Part shown: positions 54,167 to 63,360 of the stretch, piece by piece
Numbering within the stretch: the first letter of the stretch is position 1
Layout of the letters: each line of letters opens with the position of its first letter
Source: Parabacteroides chongii
Lineage (GTDB): Bacteria > Bacteroidota > Bacteroidia > Bacteroidales > Tannerellaceae
Reading direction: 5' to 3'
DNA length: 64,000 nt
NCBI RefSeq assembly: GCF_029581355.1
Contig: NZ_CP120849.1
Span: 3,132,501 to 3,196,500, forward strand
The notes under the pieces: model-generated
Databases searched by the model: none
What the model was told of the DNA's origin: nothing
The model's input: the letters and a program-made list of their open reading frames with translations, nothing else
Position numbers and translations under genes: made by a program

Positions 54167-56698
54167 ATGGCAAAGAAAGCAACTACAACAAAACAAAATA
54201 GTAACAACGGACCGGGTAAATTCGCGATGATGAAAATGTTTTTCACCAATGAACGTACCCGCTTCATCACCGGATTGGTAATCGCAATTATAACTATTTA
54301 TATCGGATTAGCATTGATTTCCTTCTTCTTTACAGGAGGTGCCGATCAGAGTAAAATAGAAAACGTCCCGTTAACGGATCTGCTGACGAACAGAGGGTCG
54401 GTCGAGAACTGGACCGGAGTGAGGGGGGCCGTCCTGGCGGACCTGCTGATGAACCGCTGGTTCGGGATCTCTTCTTTTATGATCCTGTTCTTTTTGGGAT
54501 CGGTTGGAGCTAAACTCATGAACTTGCGCCGCGTATCGCTGTTAAAGCGATTCTTGTTTTGTGCAGCCATGCTGATTTGGGGATCTATGTTTTTTGCTTT
54601 TGTGTTTATCACCGGATATGAAGATACATTCATTTATCTGGGGGGACAGCATGGATATTACCTGTCGGAGATGATGATTACAAATGTCGGTATTCCCGGA
54701 ACTATATTGCTGTTAGTCGGGGTCTTTCTGATCATCGCTATATTTTCCAGTAAGAGAACGATCCCGTTCCTGCAAAGTATACTTTCATTCGGATGGTTGA
54801 AGAACCGTTTGAAGAGAGACAAGACGGAAGAACCGGAGGAGACGGACGAAGCTGAAGACAGTAGAGAAGATACCGTTGAAGAAAATATATCCGAACGGGT
54901 GACCGGGGAACAACCGGACGAGAAACCGGAAACAGAAGATTTTGTTTTCGATACGGAAAAAGAAATAGAGACAGCCCGTCACGAAGAAAGCAAGCCGAAA
55001 ACAGAAACTTATTCAAACATCTCCAATGACGAAGCCTTTGAGGTGACAGTGCCCCAGGAGGAAGAAGCATATGAAGCTCCGAATGCAGAAAATCAGCCGG
55101 ATGATCCGGAAGACCTCCCTGGCGATCCTCGTTTTACAGTCGAGGTTCCGACCGGTGACGACGAAGTGTATGATGCCTCTGCTTTGGGCGATTACGACCC
55201 GAAATTAGATTTGTCCAACTTCCGCAATCCGCCGATCGAGCTGCTGAAGAAATATGATGTAAGCGATCATCAGGTCGATATGGACGAACAGATGGCGAAC
55301 CAGAAACGAATCAAACAGACATTGGAAAGTTTCGGTATCAGTATTGCCTCTATTAAAGCGACTGTTGGTCCGACTATTACGTTGTACGAAGTAATTCCGG
55401 ATACAGGTGTCCGTATCTCGAAGATCAAGAACCTGGAAGACGATATTGCCCTGAACCTGTCGGCTTTGGGTATCCGTATCATAGCCCCGATGCCGGGTAA
55501 AGGAACGATCGGTATCGAGGTGCCGAACAAAGACCCGCAGATCGTATCCATGCAGTCGGTGGTCGCTTCACGTAAATTCCAGGAGTCCAAATATGACCTG
55601 CCGGTCGTTTTGGGTAAGACCATTACGAATGAGATTTTCATGTTCGACCTCTGTAAGATGCCTCACCTGCTGGTGGCGGGTGCTACCGGACAGGGTAAAT
55701 CAGTCGGCTTGAATGCTGTGATCACTTCTTTGTTATATAAAAAGCATCCGTCGGAACTGAAGTTTGTACTGGTCGATCCGAAGATGGTGGAATTTGGTAT
55801 CTATTCCGATCTGGAACGTCATTATCTGGCGAAACTGCCCGATGCCGACAAAGCCGTTATTACCGATTGTACCAAGGTGATCATGACGCTTAATTCCGTT
55901 TGTAAGGAAATGGACGACCGTTATGAATTGCTGATGAAAGCCCATGTGCGTAACATCAAGGAATATAATGCCAAGTTTGTTTCCCGTCATCTGAATCCGG
56001 AAAAAGGACATAAGTTCATGCCGTTCATCGTAGTGATCATCGATGAGTTCGGTGACCTGATCATGCAGGCCGGTAAAGAAATCGAAACACCGATTGCCCG
56101 TATCGCACAGAAAGCGCGTGCTGTCGGTATCCATATGATCATTGCCACGCAGCGTCCTTCTACCAATATCATTACCGGTATTATCAAGGCAAACTTCCCG
56201 GCTCGTATGGCATTCCGTGTGATGCAGATGGTCGACTCGCGTACGATCCTCGATGCTCCGGGAGCCAACCAGTTGATCGGTCGTGGTGACTTGCTGTTCT
56301 CGCAGGGCGGAGATACCAATCGTGTGCAGTGTGCCTTTGTCGATACGCCGGAAGTGGAACAGATCGTCAACAATATATCTGCCCAGGCTGGATACGCGAC
56401 AGCCTTCCTGTTGCCTGAATATGTGGGCGAAGGCGGTGAAGACAAAGCTCCGGGAGCAGTCGATCTGTCCGATCGTGACCCGTTGTTCGATGAGGCAGCC
56501 CGTCTGATCGTAATCCAGCAGCAGGGATCGACATCGCTGATCCAGCGTAAGTTCGCTATCGGTTATAACCGTGCAGGCCGTCTGATGGACCAGTTGGAAG
56601 CTGCCGGTATCGTCGGACCGTTTGAAGGAAGTAAAGCTCGTCAGGTATTGATCCAGGATGAATATAATTTGGAACAGTTGCTGAATTCGTTGAAATAA
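54167..56698 (+). CDS. ftsK: DNA translocase FtsK/SpoIIIE
   Basis: 843 aa. The N terminus has a basic lead and four transmembrane helices (about residues 38-195), then a long acidic linker (about 220-340, rich in Glu/Asp/Pro). The motor follows: alpha domain (IKQTLESFGISIASIKATVGPTITLYE), Walker A GATGQGKS (residues 505-512) and Walker B PFIVVIIDEFGDLI. The gamma winged-helix DNA-reading domain closes the protein (SLIQRKFAIGYNRAGRLMDQLE). It moves chromosome dimers through the division septum and activates XerCD. First gene of the ftsK-lolA-trxB group. Confidence 0.96.
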   Translation: MAKKATTTKQNSNNGPGKFAMMKMFFTNERTRFITGLVIAIITIYIGLALISFFFTGGADQSKIENVPLTDLLTNRGSVENWTGVRGAVLADLLMNRWFGISSFMILFFLGSVGAKLMNLRRVSLLKRFLFCAAMLIWGSMFFAFVFITGYEDTFIYLGGQHGYYLSEMMITNVGIPGTILLLVGVFLIIAIFSSKRTIPFLQSILSFGWLKNRLKRDKTEEPEETDEAEDSREDTVEENISERVTGEQPDEKPETEDFVFDTEKEIETARHEESKPKTETYSNISNDEAFEVTVPQEEEAYEAPNAENQPDDPEDLPGDPRFTVEVPTGDDEVYDASALGDYDPKLDLSNFRNPPIELLKKYDVSDHQVDMDEQMANQKRIKQTLESFGISIASIKATVGPTITLYEVIPDTGVRISKIKNLEDDIALNLSALGIRIIAPMPGKGTIGIEVPNKDPQIVSMQSVVASRKFQESKYDLPVVLGKTITNEIFMFDLCKMPHLLVAGATGQGKSVGLNAVITSLLYKKHPSELKFVLVDPKMVEFGIYSDLERHYLAKLPDADKAVITDCTKVIMTLNSVCKEMDDRYELLMKAHVRNIKEYNAKFVSRHLNPEKGHKFMPFIVVIIDEFGDLIMQAGKEIETPIARIAQKARAVGIHMIIATQRPSTNIITGIIKANFPARMAFRVMQMVDSRTILDAPGANQLIGRGDLLFSQGGDTNRVQCAFVDTPEVEQIVNNISAQAGYATAFLLPEYVGEGGEDKAPGAVDLSDRDPLFDEAARLIVIQQQGSTSLIQRKFAIGYNRAGRLMDQLEAAGIVGPFEGSKARQVLIQDEYNLEQLLNSLK

Positions 56699-56731
56699 GA
56701 TCTCTATTACCTCTTAATAAAGTAGACTCCT

Positions 56732-57406
56732 ATGAAAAGAGAACAAAAGATAAAGATATGGAGAGCGATTGCTCTTTTCGGATTGTTGGCTTGCCTTCTT
56801 TTCGGTATCCGGGTAACAAGCCGGGCGCAGAATGCCGTTTCCATTTTGGATAAGGCTGCCGGTGCTTACGAGAACTCGAATGGGATTTCTGCCTCCTTTA
56901 CATTGAATACCCGTTCGGATGTTCAGAAGGTCTCCGAGAGTTTCGAAGGAACGATCCATATGAAAGGAGACAAATTTACATTGGTCACTCCGGATATGAC
57001 CACCTGGTTTGACGGAACGACTCAATGGTCTTATGTGGAACGTAACGAAGAAGTCAATGTCAGTACGCCGACGGGCGAAGAACTGCAATTTACCAATCCG
57101 GCTCTGTTGTTGCGAATGTATAAGAAAGGTTTTACCCCCAAATATATCGGTGAAAGCACGGCTTCCAGCGGAAAGTCAGCTTATGATATCGAACTGACGC
57201 CTAAAAAGAAAGGCGACATCCTGAAGGTCGAACTGCAGATCGAGAAGTCGTCCAATTTTCCGGCGAAGATCAAGGTTGAGGCAAAGAATGGCATCAGTAG
57301 TACGATTCATATCAGTAATTTGAAGACGGGGGTAAACCAACCGGATGACTTTTTTGTTTTTAAGGAAAGCGATTATCCGGATGCCGAAGTGATCGACCTG
57401 CGTTAA
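56732..57406 (+). CDS. lolA: LolA-like periplasmic lipoprotein carrier
   Basis: 224 aa. A signal peptide (RAIALFGLLACLLFGIRVTSRAQ) is followed by the LolA half-barrel: ISASFTLNTRSDVQK, FEGTIHMKGDKFTLVTPDMTTW, FDGTTQWSYVERNEEVNVS. LolA shuttles outer-membrane lipoproteins from LolCDE to the outer membrane. The normal 33-bp gap after ftsK and the conserved ftsK-lolA pairing in Bacteroidetes support the call. Confidence 0.88.
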   Translation: MKREQKIKIWRAIALFGLLACLLFGIRVTSRAQNAVSILDKAAGAYENSNGISASFTLNTRSDVQKVSESFEGTIHMKGDKFTLVTPDMTTWFDGTTQWSYVERNEEVNVSTPTGEELQFTNPALLLRMYKKGFTPKYIGESTASSGKSAYDIELTPKKKGDILKVELQIEKSSNFPAKIKVEAKNGISSTIHISNLKTGVNQPDDFFVFKESDYPDAEVIDLR

Positions 57407-57458
57407 AATATAAGCGATAAAATAAGTTTCTAGTATCTATTCAATTAACATAAAAACT

Positions 57459-58412
57459 ATGAGCGATTCAATAAATGAAAAGGTTCGTTGCCTGATTATA
57501 GGTTCCGGTCCTGCTGGATATACAGCAGCTATCTATGCATCACGTGCTAATCTGTCTCCCGTCTTATACGAAGGCATTCAACCGGGCGGCCAGTTGACAA
57601 CAACTACGGAAGTAGAAAATTTCCCGGGATATCCTGAAGGTATCACTGGTCCGGAGTTAATGGAAGACCTGAAACAGCAGGCTCTGCGTTTCGGTGCCGA
57701 TATCCGTTTCGGTATTGCTACGGCGACTGATCTTTCCGCAGCTCCTTACAAAATAACGATCGACGGTGAGAAGGTGATCGAAACAGAAACATTGATCATC
57801 GCCACTGGTGCAACCGCCAAATACCTGGGTATTCCCGACGAACATAAATATGCCGGAATGGGTGTTTCTGCCTGTGCGACCTGCGACGGTTTCTTCTATC
57901 GTAAGAAAGTGGTAGCAGTAGTCGGCGGCGGCGATACGGCTTGTGAAGAAGCTATTTACCTGGCTGGATTGGCTAAACAGGTCTATCTGATCGTGCGTAA
58001 ATCGTATCTGCGTGCTTCGAAAGTGATGCAGGAACGTGTGTTCAATACGCCGAATATTATGGTGCTGTTCGAACATAATACAATCGGCCTGTTTGGTGAA
58101 AACGGTGTGGAAGGTGCCCACCTGGTAAAACGTATGGGTGAACCGGACGAAGAAAAAGTGGATATCGCTATCGACGGCTTTTTCCTGGCTATCGGACACA
58201 AACCGAACTCTGATATATTCAAACCGTGGCTGGAAACGGATGAAATCGGTTATATCAAAACAATTCCCGACACACCGCGTACAAAAGTTCCCGGAGTCTT
58301 TGCTGCCGGTGATGTGGCAGATCCGCACTATCGTCAGGCGATTACCGCAGCAGGCAGTGGTTGTAAGGCAGCCATTGAAGCTGAACGTTACCTGTCAGAA
58401 GTAGGAAAATAA
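57459..58412 (+). CDS. trxB: Thioredoxin-disulfide reductase
   Basis: 317 aa. FAD loop IIGSGPAGYTAAIYAS near residue 13, redox-active CATC (residues 139-142), NADPH loop VVGGGDTACEEAIYL and the C-terminal FAD motif GVFAAGDVADPHYRQAITAAG. It reduces thioredoxin with NADPH in the cytoplasm, the main thiol-redox system in these anaerobes. It follows lolA by 52 bp. A hairpin at 58452-58482 follows it. Confidence 0.95.
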   Translation: MSDSINEKVRCLIIGSGPAGYTAAIYASRANLSPVLYEGIQPGGQLTTTTEVENFPGYPEGITGPELMEDLKQQALRFGADIRFGIATATDLSAAPYKITIDGEKVIETETLIIATGATAKYLGIPDEHKYAGMGVSACATCDGFFYRKKVVAVVGGGDTACEEAIYLAGLAKQVYLIVRKSYLRASKVMQERVFNTPNIMVLFEHNTIGLFGENGVEGAHLVKRMGEPDEEKVDIAIDGFFLAIGHKPNSDIFKPWLETDEIGYIKTIPDTPRTKVPGVFAAGDVADPHYRQAITAAGSGCKAAIEAERYLSEVGK

Positions 58413-58451
58413 GGTCTGCTATTTAAGCTAATTAGCAGAAAAATAATAGGT

Positions 58452-58489
58452 AATACATCTATGTATCATGCATAGATGTATTATTTTTG
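58452..58489 (+). promoter_or_regulatory. Hairpin after trxB overlapping a -7 promoter box
   Basis: AATACATCTATG (58452-58463) pairs perfectly with CATAGATGTATT (58471-58482) around a 7-base loop. It is followed by ATTTTTG, so it can serve as the trxB terminator. The last stem base starts TATTTTTG (58482-58489), a full -7 box for the next gene, 31 bases before its ATG. Confidence 0.6.
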
Positions 58490-58519
58490 TCCCCCAAATA
58501 ATATCGTAGAGGGAGTGGT

Positions 58520-60001
58520 ATGAAGAAAGTTTTGTTGTTATTACCTGTATTTTTATTGATAATAGGAGCTGTCCGTGCAGTAGAATCTCCGAAACATGAG
58601 ATACGTGCGGTTTGGCTGACTACCGTTTATGGACTGGACTGGCCCAAAAGACCGGCGACAACCGAAGCCGGCAGGAAAGCCCAGCAACAGGAATTATGTA
58701 CTATCCTGGACCGGCTCGCCGATGCGAATTTCAATGCTGTCTTTTTGCAGGTCCGCCTGCGGGGGGACGTTATTTACCGTTCGGCTATTGAACCGGCTTC
58801 GAAAACATTCTCAGGTAAATACGGCACAATGCCCGGATACGATCCGCTGGCTTTTGCGATAGAAGAATGTCACAAGCGTGGAATGGAGTGTCATGCCTGG
58901 TTTGTCACATTTCCTGTCGGTACGGACAAAGCGGTCAAGGAACAGGGAAAACTTTCCGTTGTGAAACGTAAACCGAAACTCTGCAAACGGCATAACGGTG
59001 AATGGTATCTCGATCCCGGAGTGCCGGAGACTGCCGATTATATATTATCAATGGTAAAAGAGCTGGTAAACGGATACGATATCGATGGCATCCAGTTCGA
59101 TTATATCCGTTATCCTGAACAGGCAAAGAGCTTTCCGGACAAAGCAGTCCATAAGAAATATGGGAAATCGGCCCGACTGGCTGATTGGCGGCGTGAGAAT
59201 ATCAATAAGATGGTCTATCGCATTTACGACTGGGTAAAAGCGGCAAAGCCCTGGGTGCAGGTCAGCAGTTCGCCGCTGGGTAAATACAATCGTATCGAAC
59301 GGGTCCCCAATGCCGGATGGACCGCGTATGAAAGTGTTTTCCAAGACCCTAAAATGTGGATGCAGAAAGGAAAACAGGACATGATCGTACCGATGATGTA
59401 CTATCTGCATGACAATTTTTTCCCTTTTGTCGACAACTGGGTGGAGAACTGCAACGGACGCCTGGTCGTTCCGGGACTGGGTGCTTACCGGATGGATAAG
59501 TCGGAAGCGGACTGGACAGTCAATGACATTACCGATCAGATAGACTACAGCCGTTATTACGGAGGTGCGGGAGCTGCTTTTTTCCGTTGCGCGAATGTGC
59601 TGGATAATACGAAGGGACTGTATGATGAACTGAAAGATAATTACTATAAATATCCGGCGCAATTAGTACCGCTGACCTGGTTGAATGATCGTATTCCCGC
59701 TTCACCTGGTGATATCCGTGTGGAACGGGAGGGAGATGAATTGAAATTATCCTGGCAGAAACCGGCGGAGGAAAAGGAGGATCTTACCTATACTGTTTAT
59801 TATTCGTTGACGGATTCGATCGATACGGCATCTGCCAAATCCATGCTGGCAACAGGAGTCAGGGATACTGTTTTGTATCTTCCTGTAGGAGCGAATGAGG
59901 AGAGAGGTTACAGTTTCAGTGTTTCGGCATCTACCCGCTACCATATAGAAGGGCTGCCTTCTCCGGAAACCTATTATTACTTATCCAAATTTCCTAAATA
60001 A
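58520..60001 (+). CDS. GH10-like (GHL10/DUF187) glycosidase with fibronectin-like C terminus
   Basis: 493 aa with signal peptide (KVLLLLPVFLLIIGAVRA). The GHL10 barrel begins HEIRAVWLTTVYGLDWPKRP and includes ANFNAVFLQVRLRGDVIY, KRGMECHAWFV and YDIDGIQFDYIRYP. The last 100 residues (PASPGDIRVEREGDELKLSWQ, YTVYYSLTDSID) are a fibronectin-III-like domain. The family (YngK-like) is thought to act on cell-wall glycans; activity is poorly defined. Predicted periplasmic or surface. It is probably monocistronic: it has a -7 box upstream, and the next gene has its own. Confidence 0.85.
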   Translation: MKKVLLLLPVFLLIIGAVRAVESPKHEIRAVWLTTVYGLDWPKRPATTEAGRKAQQQELCTILDRLADANFNAVFLQVRLRGDVIYRSAIEPASKTFSGKYGTMPGYDPLAFAIEECHKRGMECHAWFVTFPVGTDKAVKEQGKLSVVKRKPKLCKRHNGEWYLDPGVPETADYILSMVKELVNGYDIDGIQFDYIRYPEQAKSFPDKAVHKKYGKSARLADWRRENINKMVYRIYDWVKAAKPWVQVSSSPLGKYNRIERVPNAGWTAYESVFQDPKMWMQKGKQDMIVPMMYYLHDNFFPFVDNWVENCNGRLVVPGLGAYRMDKSEADWTVNDITDQIDYSRYYGGAGAAFFRCANVLDNTKGLYDELKDNYYKYPAQLVPLTWLNDRIPASPGDIRVEREGDELKLSWQKPAEEKEDLTYTVYYSLTDSIDTASAKSMLATGVRDTVLYLPVGANEERGYSFSVSASTRYHIEGLPSPETYYYLSKFPK

Positions 60002-60034
60002 TATTAACGATTAGGAGTGGATATGTGAAAGCAC

Positions 60035-60042
60035 TATCTTTG
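60035..60042 (+). promoter_or_regulatory. -7 box only six bases from an ATG
   Basis: TATCTTTG is a full TAnnTTTG match, and the ATG begins at 60049. With a normal start a few bases after the box, the mRNA would have almost no leader. A -33 box was not found. Confidence 0.45.
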
Positions 60043-60048
60043 CGTTGA

Positions 60049-60486
60049 ATGAAAAATGCTGTCACATATCTGTTTATCGTCTTTTTGGCGTCTCTTATTT
60101 TTTATGGAGGTGCCGGGGTGAACCTGATTACCTATTGCTGTGGCGATTGCCGCACGGAAGGGGTAGTCGTATTGCTGAACGATACTTGTTGTGATGTGCA
60201 CGAGCATAGCTGTTGCAGCACTGCGGATGAGGTTTCGGCATGCGACTCCGGTTGCTGCGAAGAAGACTGCTGTGACATGGAGCGGATCAGCTTCGATTGG
60301 AGCAGTTCCAATAATCCGATAGTAGAATTACAACCGGCAGTGACCGACCTTTTGTCGTTTGCTTCTCCGTTAGCCTCACTGGTTTTGGTTCCTTTCCTGA
60401 AAGAATACATTTCACAGGAGCAGGATGGACCGCCTGTGGTCTGTCCGCGTGTCTACCTGTATTTGCTTACTTCACTTTTGATTTAG
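60049..60486 (+). CDS. Cys-rich small membrane-linked protein (HYC_CC_PP-like)
   Basis: 145 aa. An N-terminal hydrophobic segment (TYLFIVFLASLIFYGGAG) leads into 12 cysteines in residues 30-75: CCGDC, CC, HEHSCC, C, CC and CC pairs with acidic neighbours. A C-terminal GPPVVCP-like PP motif and a hydrophobic end (YLYLLTSLLI) follow. This resembles the HYC_CC_PP family, small Bacteroidetes proteins found next to TonB receptors and heavy-metal-associated domain proteins, exactly the context here. The clustered Cys and His strongly suggest metal binding, probably copper or a similar soft metal; this is inference. Confidence 0.65.
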   Translation: MKNAVTYLFIVFLASLIFYGGAGVNLITYCCGDCRTEGVVVLLNDTCCDVHEHSCCSTADEVSACDSGCCEEDCCDMERISFDWSSSNNPIVELQPAVTDLLSFASPLASLVLVPFLKEYISQEQDGPPVVCPRVYLYLLTSLLI

Positions 60487-60518
60487 ATCATCCTGATAAC
60501 CTTTCCGTAATGTCACAA

Positions 60519-60628
60519 CTGTGTCATGCTGTTGGCTATACTCTGCCATGCTCGTGGCAGAACAGTGCCAATACGATGGCAGAACAGTGCCAATATGATG
60601 GCAAAGCTCTGCCATGCTTATGGCAAAA
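60519..60628. repeat. Tandem 22-bp palindromes (TGCCA-N6-TGGCA) upstream of a TonB receptor
   Basis: Four units of exactly 22 bp (60541-60562, 60563-60584, 60585-60606, 60607-60628) each hold TGCCA-N6-TGGCA. A degenerate fifth unit is at 60519-60540. Units 1 and 4 share the inner TGC(T) type and units 2 and 3 share the ATA(C/T)GA type. The array ends 83 bp before the receptor ATG. The 22-bp period puts every palindrome on the same helix face. The spacing matches the array at 10.3 kb but the sequence differs. Confidence 0.85.
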
Positions 60629-60711
60629 CCTTTTACTTAGGATCATGTAGTCTTTCATAAGCAGGATTGCAATCTTGGGTATACCTTATTACTGAATCAA
60701 AATGTAAAGCA

Positions 60712-62922
60712 ATGTTGAAACAACTCTATATTACTCTATTTATACTATTCTTCGCCCTCTCTGCCCAGGCGAAAGATGTAAAAGGGCATGTATTTGATGA
60801 TAATGACCAACCGATAATCGGAGCGAATGTCTATTGGGAAGGAACCCAGCAAGGGACGACGACCGATGTAGACGGTGCTTTCAAACTGAAAACAAGGGAA
60901 GGCGCGAATAAACTGGTCGTAAGTTATATCGGTTATGAGACTTTTATCTTATCGGTTACGAATGTAGACGAGCCTTTGATGATAAAGCTGAAAGGGGAAG
61001 TCACCCTGGAAGAGGTCGTGATCAGCGAACGTAAGATGGGTACGATCGCTTCAAGAACCAGTGTCCTGCAGACGCAGAAGATCACGTACGACGAACTGTG
61101 CCGTGCCGCCTGTTGTAACCTGGCAGAGAGTTTCGAGACAAACCCGTCCGTCGATGTCTCCTATGCGGATGCGGCAACCGGAGCACGGCAAATCAAATTG
61201 TTGGGACTGGCAGGAACTTATGTTCAGATGCTGACCGAGAATTATCCGAATTTCCGCGGGGCTGCTTCTCTTTACGGACTGGATTATGTGCCTGGTGCCT
61301 GGATGGAAAGTATCCAGGTTTCTAAAGGGACTTCTTCCGTAAAGAATGGCTATGAGGCATTGGCGGGTCAGATCAATGTGGAATTTAAGAAACCGCCGAC
61401 GGCAGATATCTTTTCCGTGAACCTGTTCGGTAGTGATGCAGGTCGTTATGAGGGGAATGCGGATGCTTCCTGGCATATCAATGACAAGGTCTCTACCGGT
61501 TTGCTGGTGCATTATTCAAATGATAAGAAGCAGCATGACGGCAATGACGACGGTTTCCTGGATACGCCGTTGCGGGAACAGGTCAACCTGATGAACCGCT
61601 GGTATCATAAACTGGATAATTACGTCGCCCAGTATGGTGTCCGTTATCTGCACGAAAGCCGTACAGGGGGACAAGCCACCAAACATCATGATTTTACCGA
61701 TCCTTACAAGGTGCATCTGAATACGAACCGGGCGGAACTGTATACAAAACAAGCCTATATTATTGACAAGGAGAAAGTGGAAAGTGTAGCATTGATCCTC
61801 TCGGGTTCCTACCATGAGCAGAAATCCATGTATGACCGTACTCCTTACAATGTGTATCAGAACAATGTGTATGCGAGCCTGCTTTACGAGAAAGAGTTTT
61901 CTCCGGCGCATAGCCTGAGTACCGGTCTGAGTATGAATTATGACGGTTTCGATGAAAACCTGTTGCAGAATGGAGTGCGCAATGTTTTTGACCGGACGGA
62001 AGTGGTGCCGGGAGCTTATGTGCAATATACGTATAATCTGAATGACAAGTTGATTGTGTTGGGTGGTATCCGGGCTGATTACAGCTCTTTGTATGACTTC
62101 TTTGTCACGCCTCGCGTACATATTAAGTATAACCCGTTCGACTGGTTCCATGTCCGTGCTTCTGCCGGTAAAGGATTCCGTACGGCGAATATACTTGCAG
62201 AGAATAACTTCCTGCTGTCGAGTAGCCGTAAAATGAATATTGCCGACAATCTGGATCAGGAAGAAGCCTGGAATGCGGGAGTCAATCTGGCTTTCTACAT
62301 CCCGTTGTTCGGTAAAGAACTGACGCTTAACGGAGAATGGTATTACACTGATTTCCGGAAACAGGTCGTAGTCGATATGGACAGCGATCCTCATGCCGTG
62401 AGCTTTTATAACCTGGACGGCAAATCTTATTCGAACAGTTTTCAGGTAGAGGCTACCTATCCTTTTTTCCGCGGATTTACCCTGACAGCCGCATACCGTT
62501 ATACGGATGCAAAAACCGATTACCGGAATGCTGCAGGCGTAACGCAGCGATTGAAGAAGCCGCTGGTCAGCGATTACAAGGGGCTGCTGACCGCTTCCTA
62601 TCAAACACCGTTGAAGAAATGGCAGTTCGACCTGACCGGCCAGTTCAACGGAGGAGGCCGGATGCCGACACCGGATGCGACAAATCCGCTGTGGGAACCC
62701 GACTTTAACGCATATACAGTTGTGAATGCGCAAATTACAAAGTATTTTCGCAGATGGTCTGTTTATCTAGGTGCGGAGAACCTGTTTGATTATAAACAAT
62801 CCCATCCTATTATAGACGCCGGAAATCCGAGAGGGGAGAACTTCGACGGTTCGATGGTCTGGGGACCGGTTCACGGACGGAAAATATATGCCGGCTTGCG
62901 CTTCAACATCAGTCGTGATTAA
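60712..62922 (+). CDS. TonB-dependent receptor with carboxypeptidase-regulatory-like domain, metal locus
   Basis: 736 aa from ATG 60712 (MLKQLYITLFILFFALSAQA is a good signal peptide; an upstream TTG would add 15 residues). A CarboxypepD_reg-like beta domain comes first (VKGHVFDDNDQPIIGANVYW, LVVSYIGYETF), then a TonB-box-like TLEEVVISERK. The plug follows (CRAACCNLAESFETNPSVDV, GARQIKLLGLAGTYVQML, GYEALAGQINVEFKKP), then a beta-barrel that ends conventionally. The double Cys in the plug (RAACCNLAES) is typical of this branch, found in copper and metal clusters. It is followed 39 bp later by an HMA protein. Ligand unknown but metal-related by context. Confidence 0.9.
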   Translation: MLKQLYITLFILFFALSAQAKDVKGHVFDDNDQPIIGANVYWEGTQQGTTTDVDGAFKLKTREGANKLVVSYIGYETFILSVTNVDEPLMIKLKGEVTLEEVVISERKMGTIASRTSVLQTQKITYDELCRAACCNLAESFETNPSVDVSYADAATGARQIKLLGLAGTYVQMLTENYPNFRGAASLYGLDYVPGAWMESIQVSKGTSSVKNGYEALAGQINVEFKKPPTADIFSVNLFGSDAGRYEGNADASWHINDKVSTGLLVHYSNDKKQHDGNDDGFLDTPLREQVNLMNRWYHKLDNYVAQYGVRYLHESRTGGQATKHHDFTDPYKVHLNTNRAELYTKQAYIIDKEKVESVALILSGSYHEQKSMYDRTPYNVYQNNVYASLLYEKEFSPAHSLSTGLSMNYDGFDENLLQNGVRNVFDRTEVVPGAYVQYTYNLNDKLIVLGGIRADYSSLYDFFVTPRVHIKYNPFDWFHVRASAGKGFRTANILAENNFLLSSSRKMNIADNLDQEEAWNAGVNLAFYIPLFGKELTLNGEWYYTDFRKQVVVDMDSDPHAVSFYNLDGKSYSNSFQVEATYPFFRGFTLTAAYRYTDAKTDYRNAAGVTQRLKKPLVSDYKGLLTASYQTPLKKWQFDLTGQFNGGGRMPTPDATNPLWEPDFNAYTVVNAQITKYFRRWSVYLGAENLFDYKQSHPIIDAGNPRGENFDGSMVWGPVHGRKIYAGLRFNISRD

Positions 62923-62961
62923 ATTACAGATGAATTATTTACCAATTAATACAGATACATT

Positions 62962-63294
62962 ATGAAACAGTTTGTAGTAGCATTAATCTGCGCCGTATTT
63001 ACTTTTTCTTCGGCCTATGCACAAGATGCAAAAAAGAAAAAGGACAAAGTTACTTTCTTCGTGGAAGGAATGGAATGTGCCAATTGCCAGAAAAAGGTAG
63101 AAAAGAATATCTCGTTCGAAAAGGGAGTGACCGATATGAAGTGCGACCTGACAACCCGTACGGTAGAGGTCACTTACAAGACGGATAAGACATCGAAAAC
63201 GAAATTAGCTTCAGCCTTTAAAAAGATAGGCATGGAAGCAGTGCCGGTAGACGACGGTGCCGGTTGTCCGGTCAGTCCTGCGAAAAAAAATTAA
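62962..63294 (+). CDS. Periplasmic heavy-metal-associated (HMA) domain protein
   Basis: 110 aa with a signal peptide (MKQFVVALICAVFTFSSAYAQ). One HMA fold follows a Lys-rich lead: VTFFVEGMECANCQKKVEKN with the metal-binding CANC (residues 39-42). It continues GVTDMKCDLTTRTVEVTYK and FKKIGMEAVPV. A second free Cys lies near the C terminus (GAGCPVSP). Proteins of this type bind Cu(I) or similar ions; exported single-domain forms act as metal carriers. It closes the TonB-receptor metal unit. Confidence 0.9.
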   Translation: MKQFVVALICAVFTFSSAYAQDAKKKKDKVTFFVEGMECANCQKKVEKNISFEKGVTDMKCDLTTRTVEVTYKTDKTSKTKLASAFKKIGMEAVPVDDGAGCPVSPAKKN

Positions 63295-63336
63295 GCAGTC
63301 TGTATTTCGTTAACACGAAAATTCAGCAGAACATCT

Positions 63337-63344
63337 TATCTTTG
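63337..63344 (+). promoter_or_regulatory. -7 box before a short hairpin
   Basis: TATCTTTG matches TAnnTTTG fully. A hairpin terminator begins about 10 bases after the expected transcript start. No -33 box is clear. Confidence 0.4.
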
Positions 63345-63360
63345 CAAAGCATACCTGTAT

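Noticed and set aside
60541..60628. CRISPR or minisatellite
   Set aside because: There are no spacers (units abut) and each unit is a diverged palindrome; better explained as tandem protein-binding sites.
61516..62733. 405-codon open frame on the - strand
   Set aside because: It lies wholly inside the TonB receptor gene on the opposite strand, with unnatural composition; the sense protein is well conserved in motifs.
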